This document shows, one piece after another, positions 34,989 to 42,771 of a DNA stretch of 60,353 nucleotides. Numbering within the stretch: position 1 is the stretch's first letter; every line of letters begins with the position of its first letter. Origin of the DNA: Acholeplasmataceae bacterium (GTDB lineage Bacteria > Bacillota_I > Bacilli_A > Acholeplasmatales > Acholeplasmataceae); the NCBI GenBank assembly GCA_007692425.1, contig RECG01000017.1:1-60353 (forward strand), in the 5' to 3' direction. Made by a program: the position numbers and the translations under genes. The notes under the pieces were generated by a model. That model made no database searches and was not told where the DNA came from. It was given only the letters and a program-made list of their open reading frames with translations.

Positions 34989-35564
34989 ATGTACCGTTAT
35001 ATCTTGATTGAAAGCAAAAAGGATATCAAGAGTGAAGAAGACCTGATGATCTCGTTTTTTTCAGAGATCCTTTCCATCAGTACATTCGAGCGACAATCCC
35101 ACATGCTGGTCATGTGTTTCGAACATGCCATCGACATGTCGTTGTCGGATATCATCCTCAACATGATCGCCGACACATACAGCGACTTGAGGATGTACGC
35201 GTCACATGTGTTTGACAACACCCAGCAACGCGACAACCATATCCGCTTCATCAAAAAACAACTCGCACAGATAGAGTTTAACAAACACGCTTATCTTGAT
35301 GACAAGATCATTCTCAAGGAAGCATTGGACCGTCTTGATGATAAAATCAAGGCGTTCATGTTGCGTAAATATCACCAAGATGCGATGATGCATGACACAC
35401 TCAAGGCATACCTGGAAGCCAATCAAAACATGAGTGTCGCCGCCAAACAACTGTATGTGCATCGCAACACACTCATCCAAAGAATTGATAAATTCAACCA
35501 GGTCACAGGGTTCGATCCGCGCCGTTTCACCGACGCTTTTCTCATCTATCACCTGCTTGATTGA
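34989..35564 (+). CDS. PucR-type helix-turn-helix regulator
   Basis: 191-aa protein whose C-terminal 60 residues match the PucR C-terminal HTH: T-L-K-A-Y-L-E-A-N-Q-N, then A-A-K-Q-L-Y-V-H-R-N-T-L-I-Q-R-I and a final F-x-x-x-x-I-Y-H-L-L. The N-terminal 120 residues have no clear sensor domain. The ATG at 34989 has AAAGGA upstream; an in-frame ATG 105 nt earlier lies upstream of the promoter. Members of this family often regulate transport or catabolic genes. The sugar ABC ATPase gene follows 88 nt later with its own promoter. Confidence 0.8.
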   Translation: MYRYILIESKKDIKSEEDLMISFFSEILSISTFERQSHMLVMCFEHAIDMSLSDIILNMIADTYSDLRMYASHVFDNTQQRDNHIRFIKKQLAQIEFNKHAYLDDKIILKEALDRLDDKIKAFMLRKYHQDAMMHDTLKAYLEANQNMSVAAKQLYVHRNTLIQRIDKFNQVTGFDPRRFTDAFLIYHLLD

Positions 35565-35565
35565 A

Positions 35566-35592
35566 AAAGTGTGCATCTTGCACATTTTTTTT
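35566..35592 (+). terminator. Terminator after the PucR-type regulator
   Basis: TGTGCA-TCT-TGCACA followed by eight T. Confidence 0.8.
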
Positions 35593-35605
35593 AACCACAT
35601 ATGAT

Positions 35606-35614
35606 TGCTATAAT
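35606..35614 (+). promoter_or_regulatory. Extended -10 promoter of the sugar ABC ATPase gene
   Basis: TGC-TATAAT, 38 nt before the ATG. Confidence 0.6.
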
Positions 35615-35652
35615 GGTGTTAACATGTCAATATCAAGAGAAAGGATACACAC

Positions 35653-36801
35653 ATGGCAACCTTATTTTTAAAAGATCTCAACAAGGTTTATCCCAACGGT
35701 GTCCAGGCGGTCTTCGATTTCAACCTGAAGATCAAGGACAAGGAGTTTATTGTTTTCGTCGGTCCTTCCGGTTGTGGCAAGTCCACGACGCTCAGAATGA
35801 TCGCCGGTTTGGAGGAAATCACATCCGGTGAACTCTACATCGATGACGAGCTGGTCAACGACAAAGCACCGAAAGATCGAAACATCGCGATGGTCTTCCA
35901 GTCCTATGCGCTTTATCCCCACATGAGCGTCTTCGACAACATGGCATTCGGTCTCAAGTTACGCAAAGTCCCGAAAGACATCATCAATGAGAAGGTTCAG
36001 GAAGCTGCCGAGATTTTGGGTCTTGTCCCTTATTTGAAGCGCAAGCCTAAAGCCCTTTCCGGTGGTCAGAGACAACGTGTCGCCCTGGGCCGCGCGATTG
36101 TCAGAAACGCCAAGGTCTTCTTGATGGATGAGCCGCTTTCCAACCTTGACGCCAAATTGCGCGTTCAGATGAGAGGTGAGCTGATCAAGCTCCATAACAA
36201 GATTGAAACCACCACCATCTATGTCACCCATGACCAGATCGAAGCCATGACCATGGCCACCCGCATCGTGGTCATGAAAGATGGTTATATCATGCAGGTC
36301 GGCGAACCCAAGGAAATCTATGATTATCCCGACAACATGTTTGTCGCCGGCTTCATTGGTACGCCACCAATGAACTTCATCACCGGAAAAGTCGATTCCA
36401 AAGGCAATTTCAACGCCGGCAAACATGTCATCGAACTGCCTGAAGACAAGTTTGAAATCGTCAAAAGCAATCGCATGGTTGACAAGGAAATCGTGTTCGG
36501 CATCCGTCCTGAGGATATTCATGACGACGCAAACGTGATGAAGACTTATCCTGGCGCGATTGTCGAAATCACCGTTGATGTCGCCGAACTGCTCGGTTCT
36601 GAGACCAACATTTACACCACCATCAACGACAGTAACATCTGCGCAAGCGTTGATGCCCGTGCCGGTGTCCATATCGGCGACAAACTCAAATTCGTCTTTG
36701 ACATGCATAAATGCCATTTCTTCGACCCGGTCAGTGAACAGCGTCTGCTGCTGCCTGATGATTACCAGCCGTCTTCAAAAAAGACGACAGCCAAAAATTG
36801 A
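35653..36801 (+). CDS. Carbohydrate ABC transporter ATPase (MsmK/UgpC type)
   Basis: 382-aa CUT1-type sugar-importer ATPase. Walker A G-P-S-G-C-G-K-S-T-T, signature L-S-G-G-Q-R-Q-R-V-A-L-G-R-A, Walker B F-L-M-D-E-P-L-S-N-L-D-A-K-L-R, H-loop T-H-D-Q-I-E-A-M-T, then the regulatory TOBE domains with F-G-I-R-P-E-D-I. Full length. No permease or binding-protein gene is next to it, so like MsmK it probably powers several sugar importers encoded elsewhere. AAAGGA precedes the ATG. Confidence 0.93.
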   Translation: MATLFLKDLNKVYPNGVQAVFDFNLKIKDKEFIVFVGPSGCGKSTTLRMIAGLEEITSGELYIDDELVNDKAPKDRNIAMVFQSYALYPHMSVFDNMAFGLKLRKVPKDIINEKVQEAAEILGLVPYLKRKPKALSGGQRQRVALGRAIVRNAKVFLMDEPLSNLDAKLRVQMRGELIKLHNKIETTTIYVTHDQIEAMTMATRIVVMKDGYIMQVGEPKEIYDYPDNMFVAGFIGTPPMNFITGKVDSKGNFNAGKHVIELPEDKFEIVKSNRMVDKEIVFGIRPEDIHDDANVMKTYPGAIVEITVDVAELLGSETNIYTTINDSNICASVDARAGVHIGDKLKFVFDMHKCHFFDPVSEQRLLLPDDYQPSSKKTTAKN

Positions 36802-36831
36802 ACCACCCGAGAAAACTGAAAAGCATGAAAC

Positions 36832-36855
36832 AAAGGCCTGCGGGCCTTTTTTCTT
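36832..36855 (+). terminator. Terminator after the sugar ABC ATPase
   Basis: AAAGGCC-TGCG-GGCCTTTTTT. The ComK-like frame begins only a few bases beyond. Confidence 0.8.
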
Positions 36856-36863
36856 GAAAAAAG

Positions 36864-37274
36864 ATGATCACATCGATTGAAAACAACGGTCAAGGGGCCG
36901 TGATATATCAACATACAGGCGCATGCCAGGTCAAATCATCCAATCTTGGCGTGATCAAACAATGGTGCATTGAGCACTTGTTCACGTATGAAGGCTATGC
37001 CAAAGCGGTGAAACAAACACTTGGCATCGCTTACCGGGTGCCACTCTATTTAAGAGAAGACCTGCAATTGTTTCCCACCCGCCGGATCCGTGATGTCGAT
37101 AATGTCTGGATCAATGCGGCCGCAATCAAGACAGTCACGCCCACCACACACGGCGCTTGTCTGGTTTTTCATAACGGCCGAAGACTTGAACTTGACATGT
37201 CGCTTCACAAGGTCAGACGACAAATCGACGTTCTCGACACCATCCGTGCCGTCAAAGGTAAACACTTTCATTGA
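36864..37274 (+). CDS. ComK-like protein
   Basis: 136 aa resembling the competence transcription factor ComK. The core V-P-L-Y-L-x(5)-L-F-P-T-R-x-x-x-D-x-D-N-V-W-I-N-A-A-A-I corresponds to the ComK P-I-x(n)-P-T-x-S-x(n)-C-x-W-I pattern. Next come V-F-H-N-G-R-R-L-E-L-D-M-S and a C-terminal R-R-Q-I. The start is not secure: the ATG at 36864 has only a weak AAAAAAG upstream and sits right after a terminator. If correct, it would bind AT-boxes to activate DNA-uptake genes; no com genes are in the window. Confidence 0.65.
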   Translation: MITSIENNGQGAVIYQHTGACQVKSSNLGVIKQWCIEHLFTYEGYAKAVKQTLGIAYRVPLYLREDLQLFPTRRIRDVDNVWINAAAIKTVTPTTHGACLVFHNGRRLELDMSLHKVRRQIDVLDTIRAVKGKHFH

Positions 37275-37302
37275 CAACCTTATGGCAATCGTTTCGAAAT
37301 AG

Positions 37303-37311
37303 TGTTATAAT
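37303..37311 (+). promoter_or_regulatory. Extended -10 promoter of the pgk operon
   Basis: TGT-TATAAT 48 nt before the pgk ATG. No good -35 at the right spacing; a TTGACA at 37271 is too far away. Confidence 0.55.
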
Positions 37312-37358
37312 AATAGCGGCTAAAAAACGTTTCCATATGAACCAAGGAGGAACCCCAC

Positions 37359-38555
37359 ATGGCAAAAAAAACAGTCAGGGATATTGCATTGAAAGGCAAG
37401 AAAGTACTTATCAGAGTTGATTTCAACGTCCCTTTGAAAAACGGTGAAATCAGTGATGAAAACCGCATTGTCGAAGCATTACCAACCATCAGGTACGTGC
37501 TTGAACAAGGCGGTCGTGCCATTCTCTTTTCACATCTGGGAAGAATCAAGGATGCTTCTGATCAAGCAAAAAACAGCCTGCGTATCGTGGCCAAACGATT
37601 GAGCGAACATCTCAACCAAGAGGTGTGCTTCATCCCCGACACACGAGGCAAAGCGCTTGAGGATGCTGTCAACGCGTTAAATGACGGCGACATCCTCATG
37701 TTTGAGAATACCCGCTTTGAAGATCTCGAGGGCAAAAAAGAAAGTAAAAATGATCCGGAACTGGGACAATACTGGGCTTCACTTGGCGATGTATTTGTCA
37801 ATGATGCCTTTGGTACGGCTCATCGTGCCCATGCTTCGAATGTCGGCATTGCCGCCAACATCAAGGAAACCGTCGCCGGATTCCTGCTCGAGAAAGAAAT
37901 CAACTTCATCGGTGGCGCCTTGGAAAATCCTGACAGACCTTTTATCGCCATTCTTGGTGGTGCCAAGGTTTCTGATAAAATCGATGTCATCAACAATCTG
38001 CTCAAGATTGCCGATTATGTCTTGATCGGTGGTGGCATGGCATACACGTTCTTCAAAGCACAAGGTCATGAAGTCGGCACCAGCTTGCTGGAAGCCGACA
38101 AAGTCGACCTCGCCAAATCACTGCTTGAACAAGGCAAAGACAAAATTCTGCTTGGAAGAGATGTCATCACCGCCAAGGACTTCGATGCTGATAGCGAGAA
38201 GAACACCCGTGATGCCGATGCCATCCCCCAAGATGAAATGGGCATGGATATCGGTCCCAAGACCATCGCCTTGTTCACGTCTTATATCGCCAAGGCCAAG
38301 ACCGTGGTCTGGAACGGCCCTGTCGGTGTCTTTGAGTTCCCCCGCTTCGCCGAAGGAACGAGGGCTGTTGCCACCGCCTTGACGACAATCAAGGATCAGG
38401 CAACGACCATCATCGGTGGTGGTGATTCAGCCGCTGCCGTCATTCAATTCGGCCTTGCTGCCGGCTTCACTCATATTTCAACCGGTGGCGGTGCGTCACT
38501 CGAATATCTCGAAGGCAAGGTCCTTCCAGGCATCGCCTGTGTTCAAGACAAATAA
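37359..38555 (+). CDS. pgk: Phosphoglycerate kinase
   Basis: 398-aa glycolytic enzyme (1,3-bisphosphoglycerate + ADP to 3-phosphoglycerate + ATP). R-V-D-F-N-V-P near the N-terminus, [27 protein letters not shown], and the C-terminal G-G-G-D-S-A-A-A and S-T-G-G-G-A-S-L-E are all present. AAGGAGG precedes the ATG. First gene of a four-gene operon pgk, XRE-cupin regulator, HPr-like, tpiA. Confidence 0.97.
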   Translation: MAKKTVRDIALKGKKVLIRVDFNVPLKNGEISDENRIVEALPTIRYVLEQGGRAILFSHLGRIKDASDQAKNSLRIVAKRLSEHLNQEVCFIPDTRGKALEDAVNALNDGDILMFENTRFEDLEGKKESKNDPELGQYWASLGDVFVNDAFGTAHRAHASNVGIAANIKETVAGFLLEKEINFIGGALENPDRPFIAILGGAKVSDKIDVINNLLKIADYVLIGGGMAYTFFKAQGHEVGTSLLEADKVDLAKSLLEQGKDKILLGRDVITAKDFDADSEKNTRDADAIPQDEMGMDIGPKTIALFTSYIAKAKTVVWNGPVGVFEFPRFAEGTRAVATALTTIKDQATTIIGGGDSAAAVIQFGLAAGFTHISTGGGASLEYLEGKVLPGIACVQDK

Positions 38556-39094
38556 TGGATATCGGTAAAAAGATTCGTGCGCTCAGACTGGGCAACAATC
38601 TGACGCAGGAAGAGCTCGCCAACCGGCTCGAGCTGACCAAAGGATACATTTCCCAACTTGAAAACAACCTGACTTCCCCATCCATGCAGACCCTCTTCAA
38701 TATCCTGGAAGTGCTGGGCACGGACGTTCATGAATTCTTCAGCAAAGAAGAAGAACAAGTGGTTGTGTTCAAAAAAGAAGATTTTTATATCAAGGAAAAC
38801 GATGCACTCAAGCATATCATCAGCTGGATCGTGCCCAATGCCTTAAAATATGAAATGGAACCGATTATCATCGAGCTCCATCCCGGGGGTCAGTCTGAAA
38901 TCGATGACCCGCATGCCGGTGAAGAGTTCGGTTACGTCCTTGAAGGACAAGTCACCTTGGTGCTCAACAAAAATCGTTATATCATCCGCAAAGGCGAGAC
39001 ATTCTATTACCTGGCAAACAAGGAACACTATCTTGCCAATAACAGTCACCAATCTGCCAAAGTGCTGTGGATCAGCACACCACCCATGTTTTAA
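38555..39094 (+). CDS. XRE-family regulator with cupin sensor domain
   Basis: 179 aa. An N-terminal Cro/C1-type HTH (residues 1-62: L-T-Q-E-E-L-A-N-R-L-E-L-T-K-G-Y-I-S-Q-L-E-N) is followed by a cupin barrel (about 105-175, with H-P-G-G and E-F-G-Y-V-L-E-G). The ATG overlaps the pgk stop by one base, so it is translated with the kinase. Placement within a glycolytic operon suggests a regulator of central metabolism or autoregulation; the ligand is not evident. The His/Glu metal positions of the cupin are only partly retained. Confidence 0.88.
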   Translation: MDIGKKIRALRLGNNLTQEELANRLELTKGYISQLENNLTSPSMQTLFNILEVLGTDVHEFFSKEEEQVVVFKKEDFYIKENDALKHIISWIVPNALKYEMEPIIIELHPGGQSEIDDPHAGEEFGYVLEGQVTLVLNKNRYIIRKGETFYYLANKEHYLANNSHQSAKVLWISTPPMF

Positions 39095-39112
39095 CGGAGG
39101 AAAGGAACCCCC

Positions 39113-39358
39113 ATGGAAAAAGAAATCATCATCAAAAGCACAACCGGCCTGCATGCCAGCCTGGCAGCAAAAGTGGTCCAGACCGCGTCCAAGTACACGG
39201 TCGAGATCGAACTGCACTATCATGACAAGGTGGTCGATCTCAAATCAATTCTGGCCTTGATGTCATTGGCCGTCCCTCATGGTGAAAACGTGCGTATCGT
39301 TGCCCGCGGCGCACGTGCTGAAGAAGCCATCAAGGACGTTTCATCCATTCTGGGTTGA
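39113..39358 (+). CDS. HPr-like phosphocarrier with altered active-site neighbours
   Basis: 81-aa HPr-fold protein. The phosphorylatable His is kept (T-G-L-H, His14, equal to HPr His15) and so is the regulatory serine (D-L-K-S-I-L-A-L-M-S-L, Ser45, equal to Ser46). The invariant Arg17 and Pro18 that follow the His are replaced by Ser16 and Leu17. In PTS HPr that Arg is needed for efficient phosphotransfer, so this protein may act mainly as a Ser-phosphorylated CcpA cofactor (Crh-like role) or be a low-activity HPr. GGAGG precedes the ATG. It lies between the regulator and tpiA. Confidence 0.88.
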   Translation: MEKEIIIKSTTGLHASLAAKVVQTASKYTVEIELHYHDKVVDLKSILALMSLAVPHGENVRIVARGARAEEAIKDVSSILG

Positions 39359-39363
39359 TTGTC

Positions 39364-40134
39364 ATGAAACGTAGACCGATTATTGCCGGCAACTGGAAGA
39401 TGTACAAGACCAAGGATGAGGCGATCGCCTTTATCTATGCGGTCAACCTTTCGGTTCCGGACAAGGAAGATGTCGAGTCGGTAATTTGTGCACCAGCCAT
39501 CTTTTTAAGAGACCTGGTGAAACGCGAAGGTGAAAACCTACGCATTGGTGCGCAAAACATGCATTTCGCCGACGAAGGAGCCTATACGGGCGAAATATCG
39601 GCTCCGATGCTCAAATCTTACGGCGTGGAATACGTCGTTTTGGGGCATAGCGAACGTCGCACCCATTACCATGAAACAGATGAGTTCGTCAATTTGAAAG
39701 TGATTGCCGCGCTTAACAACGACCTCACGCCAATCATCTGCGTGGGCGAATCACTTGAAACCAGGGAGGCCGGCACGACCGATGCTTTTGTGGCAGAACA
39801 GGTCAAAAAGGCCTATCAGAACATGGATGCTGAAGAAGCCCTCAAGACAGTCATCGCCTATGAGCCGATCTGGGCGATTGGCACCGGCAGGACAGCGACT
39901 CCCGCACAAGCCAATGATGCCATTATTGCCATTCGTGGTGTCATGGCGGACTTGTACGGCCGTGACGTCGCCGATCAGATCCGGATCCTTTACGGTGGAT
40001 CGGTCAATGTCAAAAATGTCGATAATCTCGTGGCCATGAGTGATATCGATGGCGCGTTGGTCGGCGGGGCATCATTGGACGCCGAACATTTCCTGACCTT
40101 GGTCAAGGCTGCACTTGTCAAAACCCGAACATAA
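39364..40134 (+). CDS. tpiA: Triosephosphate isomerase
   Basis: 256-aa TIM barrel. N-W-K-M near the N-terminus (catalytic Lys), G-H-S-E-R-R (electrophile His), A-Y-E-P-I-W-A-I-G-T-G (catalytic Glu) and Y-G-G-S-V-N are all present. The ATG at 39364 is preferred because it gives the standard N-terminus; a TTG nine bases upstream overlaps the stop of the HPr-like gene and is possible. Translationally close-coupled to the preceding gene. Confidence 0.96.
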   Translation: MKRRPIIAGNWKMYKTKDEAIAFIYAVNLSVPDKEDVESVICAPAIFLRDLVKREGENLRIGAQNMHFADEGAYTGEISAPMLKSYGVEYVVLGHSERRTHYHETDEFVNLKVIAALNNDLTPIICVGESLETREAGTTDAFVAEQVKKAYQNMDAEEALKTVIAYEPIWAIGTGRTATPAQANDAIIAIRGVMADLYGRDVADQIRILYGGSVNVKNVDNLVAMSDIDGALVGGASLDAEHFLTLVKAALVKTRT

Positions 40135-40137
40135 GAC

Positions 40138-40165
40138 AAAAAGACCCTTTCAAGGGTCTTTTTTC
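40138..40165 (+). terminator. Terminator of the pgk-tpiA operon
   Basis: AAAAAGACCC, 6-nt loop, GGGTCTTTTTT, directly after the tpiA stop. Confidence 0.88.
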
Positions 40166-40174
40166 ATCATCTTA

Positions 40175-40205
40175 ACAAAAAAAGGACGGAGCCCGTCCTT
40201 TTTCG
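40175..40205 (-). terminator. Terminator of rpsD
   Basis: AAAGGACGG-AGC-CCGTCCTTT with long A-run on the plus strand (T-run on minus), about 10 nt after the rpsD stop. Also usable from the plus side. Confidence 0.85.
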
Positions 40206-40214
40206 TTGTCATGA

Positions 40215-40814
40215 TCAGCGGTTGTAGAATTCGACAATCAACTGTTCGTTGATTTCTTGCAAAAACTCATTGCGTTCCGGATAACGGGCGAATGTGCCGA
40301 CGCCTGTTTCAGCATCATACGTGACATAGTCCACGGTTGCGTATTGGCCTTCCAGCGAATCAGCGATGACCTTGAGTCCCTTCGAACGTTCACGCGCAGT
40401 GATTTTCTGACCGGGAACGAGACGATAGGACGGAATGTCGACTTTCTTGCCATCGACCATGAAGTGTCCATGGTTGACGAGCTGACGGGCTTGGGCCCGC
40501 GTCTTGGCCAAGCCGAGACGATAGACGACATTGTCAATCCTTGATTCCAAGAGACGCAAGAAGTTTTCACCTTGTTTACCCTTGAGTTTGCCCGCTTCAT
40601 TAAACGTCTTTCTGAATTGCTTTTCAGAAACGCCATAAGTGAAACGAACCTTTTGCTTTTCCTGCAATTGCTGCCCGTAATCAGAAATCTTTGAGCGGCG
40701 TTGGCCATGTTGGCCAGGGGCAAACGGGCGTCTTTTGAGTTCCTTGCCTGTTTCGGAAATCGAGTAGCCGAGACGACGTGCGATTTTCCAGGTGGGTCCG
40801 GTGTAACGTGACAT
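40215..40814 (-). CDS. rpsD: 30S ribosomal protein S4
   Basis: 199-aa S4, a primary 16S rRNA-binding protein. M-S-R-Y-T-G-P-x-W at the N-terminus, the S4 RNA-binding domain ([12 protein letters not shown][16 protein letters not shown]) and the final L-I-V-E-F-Y-N-R are typical. The ATG at 40814 has AAGGAGG upstream; a longer frame through the leader is rejected. The N-terminus lacks the zinc-binding cysteines of some S4 types. Stand-alone gene with its own leader and promoter. Confidence 0.97.
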   Translation of the reverse strand: MSRYTGPTWKIARRLGYSISETGKELKRRPFAPGQHGQRRSKISDYGQQLQEKQKVRFTYGVSEKQFRKTFNEAGKLKGKQGENFLRLLESRIDNVVYRLGLAKTRAQARQLVNHGHFMVDGKKVDIPSYRLVPGQKITARERSKGLKVIADSLEGQYATVDYVTYDAETGVGTFARYPERNEFLQEINEQLIVEFYNR

Positions 40815-40968
40815 GATTCTTACCTCCTTTATAGTATGGTGGTAAAAACCGCATGATGACTTGGAAAGCGATCCCGGTGTTCTTTTCACCTTAAAGCAGA
40901 AAGGTTACTCAGGGCGCCATGTGGTAGGGATCGGGATTTCAAAGGCAGAATGCCTGCTTTTTACCGAC
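40815..40968 (-). promoter_or_regulatory. Structured leader of rpsD, candidate S4 autoregulatory element
   Basis: About 154 nt of leader between the start site and rpsD. Read on the minus strand, GGTAAAAA near the 5' end pairs with TTTTTACC just before the ribosome-binding site. CGATCCC pairs with GGGATCG inside this, and AGGCA-TTC-TGCCT forms a small hairpin. The outer pairing sits beside the Shine-Dalgarno. S4 is known to autoregulate rpsD in Bacillus through a leader, so S4 binding here is a reasonable inference. Confidence 0.6.
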
Positions 40969-40974
40969 TTTTTA

Positions 40975-41003
40975 ATTATACTGTTGATGACATCAAATGT
41001 CAA
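40975..41003 (-). promoter_or_regulatory. Consensus promoter of rpsD
   Basis: On the minus strand TTGACA, 17-nt spacer, TATAAT. Both hexamers are exact. It lies across the 3' end of the GAF-domain gene. Confidence 0.92.
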
Positions 41004-41451
41004 TCGATTTTGTCAACAAGTCGACGAATGCCTCCAAAAAGGCGACTGTTTCTTGATCAAAGCGTGCGAGAGAGGGACTGTCGACATCCAACACCCCGTA
41101 CAAACGGTTTTTGATCACGATGGGAACGACTGCTTCGGATCGGCTTGCCGCATCACAGACGATATGATTGTCATGCGAGTGGACATCATCGACAACCATT
41201 GTCGAACGGGCGGCTGCCGCTTCACCACAAACGCCTTTGCCAAGCGGAATATAAGCACAGGCGACCTTGCCTTGAAAGGGGCCGACGGTCAGTGCTTTGC
41301 CATCATAAAGATAAAAACCGACCCAGTTGATGTCAGACAGGGTTTCTTTCAAGAAGGCGGTGGCGTTGGCCAGCGTCGCCTGGGTGTTGGGTTGACTGTC
41401 AAGAAGGCTTTTTGCAATAGGGAGCATTTCGTGCAATTTCATCATCATCAC
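40993..41451 (-). CDS. msrC: Free methionine-(R)-sulfoxide reductase (GAF domain)
   Basis: 152-aa GAF-fold enzyme that reduces free methionine-R-sulfoxide. The diagnostic pattern V-G-P-F-Q-G-K-V-A-C, I-P-L-G-K-G-V-C-G, and then H-I-V-C-D-A-A-S-R-S-E is complete, providing the three family cysteines. N-W-V-G-F-Y at about residue 42 and G-V-L-D-V-D-S-P also fit. The start is a GTG-ATG-ATG-ATG cluster, so the exact first codon is uncertain by up to three residues. It is divergent from thiI. A role in oxidative-damage repair fits Bcp and Spx elsewhere in the window. Confidence 0.9.
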   Translation of the reverse strand: MMMMKLHEMLPIAKSLLDSQPNTQATLANATAFLKETLSDINWVGFYLYDGKALTVGPFQGKVACAYIPLGKGVCGEAAAARSTMVVDDVHSHDNHIVCDAASRSEAVVPIVIKNRLYGVLDVDSPSLARFDQETVAFLEAFVDLLTKSIDI

Positions 41452-41493
41452 CGCTCATATTATAGCATATGTGTTAAAATAATACATGGTGAT

Positions 41494-42771
41494 ATGATGC
41501 ATCAAAAAATCCTCGTCCGCTTCGGTGACATGATGCTGAAGGGACGCAACATCAACCAGTTCATCAAACGCATCCACGCGCATGTCCATTTCAAACTCAA
41601 AGACCTTGACATCGCCATTGATGCCCGTCATGACCGCATGCTCATCGATGTCAGACCGGGTTTGGAGCAGTTGATCATCGAGCGCCTGTCCCAGGTGCCC
41701 GGTGTGTTCTCCTATAGCCTTGTCTATGTCGCCAGGCCTGAAGTGGACCATATTGTCGAAGTCGGCGCCATGGTCATGGATCGTGAAATCAGATTTGACG
41801 GTCTGACATTTAAAATTGAGACGAAGCGCATCGACAAACAATTTCCACTGACCAGTCAAGATGTCACAAAAACCGTTTCCGGCAGGATTCTGGCGACCGC
41901 CAGACGACGGGTGGTCGTTGATGTCAACACGCCTGCACACACCCTTTATATCGAAATACACAAGACCGAAGCACTCATCTATATGACCAGCATTCCCGGA
42001 ATGGGTGGTTTTCCAGCCGGCATCGCCGGCAGAGGACTTGTCATGCTCAGCGGTGGCATTGACAGCAGCGTGGCCGCCTATCTCGCCATCAAGCAAGGCG
42101 TCGATGTCGAACTGTTTCACTTCGAATCCACCCCGCTGACGGCGATTGAATCCGTGCAAAAAGTGATTGACCTGTCCAAAAAACTGGCCGTCTACATGCC
42201 CCAGGAACGCATCACCCTTCATCTCGTGCCATTCACCCAGATTCATGAAGCATTGCTCGAGTACATGCCTAAACCGTATTTGATTACGGTCATGCGCCGG
42301 ATGATGTACCGCTTGGGCGAGCGCTTCATCAAAGCCCGTAAGATGTTATGTCTGATCAATGGCGAATCCATCGGTCAGGTGGCCAGCCAGACCTTGCAAA
42401 GCATGAAGGCCGTCGAAGTGGTGACCAGTTTTCCGGTCATCCGTCCGCTGGCGACCATGGACAAGCATGATATCATCGATTTGGCGCGTCAGATTGACAC
42501 CTTTGCGATTTCAACACGTCCTTACGAGGATTGTTGCAGCATTTATGTACCGAGGTCACCAGCCACCAAACCGATGCACATTTATGCCTTGCGATATGAA
42601 GGACTGTTCGATTATGAGCCGATGCTTGAGCAAGCACTCGCTGCGATATGGACATTGGACATCACGCCTGGGACCAAACTTGATGTCTGCCAGTTCGGAT
42701 TGACCACCAAAGAAGCCAGGAAGACACTGGAAGAAACGGAAGAAAGCCATGATCACCTCGACCCAGAATAA
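41494..42771 (+). CDS. thiI: tRNA 4-thiouridine synthetase ThiI (no rhodanese domain)
   Basis: 425-aa sulfurtransferase-dependent tRNA s4U8 synthase, also linked to thiamine thiazole synthesis. N-terminal ferredoxin-like and THUMP domains (V-R-F-G-D-M-M-L-K-G-R-N start), then the PP-loop adenylation domain with S-G-G-I-D-S-S-V-A. The C-terminal rhodanese domain of the E. coli enzyme is absent, as usual in Gram-positives. The start is ATG 41494 or 41497. The frame continues open upstream, but only because it runs antisense to the methionine sulfoxide reductase gene. It overlaps the next gene by 23 nt. Confidence 0.93.
   Translation: MMHQKILVRFGDMMLKGRNINQFIKRIHAHVHFKLKDLDIAIDARHDRMLIDVRPGLEQLIIERLSQVPGVFSYSLVYVARPEVDHIVEVGAMVMDREIRFDGLTFKIETKRIDKQFPLTSQDVTKTVSGRILATARRRVVVDVNTPAHTLYIEIHKTEALIYMTSIPGMGGFPAGIAGRGLVMLSGGIDSSVAAYLAIKQGVDVELFHFESTPLTAIESVQKVIDLSKKLAVYMPQERITLHLVPFTQIHEALLEYMPKPYLITVMRRMMYRLGERFIKARKMLCLINGESIGQVASQTLQSMKAVEVVTSFPVIRPLATMDKHDIIDLARQIDTFAISTRPYEDCCSIYVPRSPATKPMHIYALRYEGLFDYEPMLEQALAAIWTLDITPGTKLDVCQFGLTTKEARKTLEETEESHDHLDPE

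Noticed and set aside
40861-41493. Open plus-strand frame continuing about 210 codons upstream of thiI
   Set aside because: It is antisense to the methionine sulfoxide reductase gene and the rpsD leader, has no ThiI homology, and ThiI begins normally at 41494.
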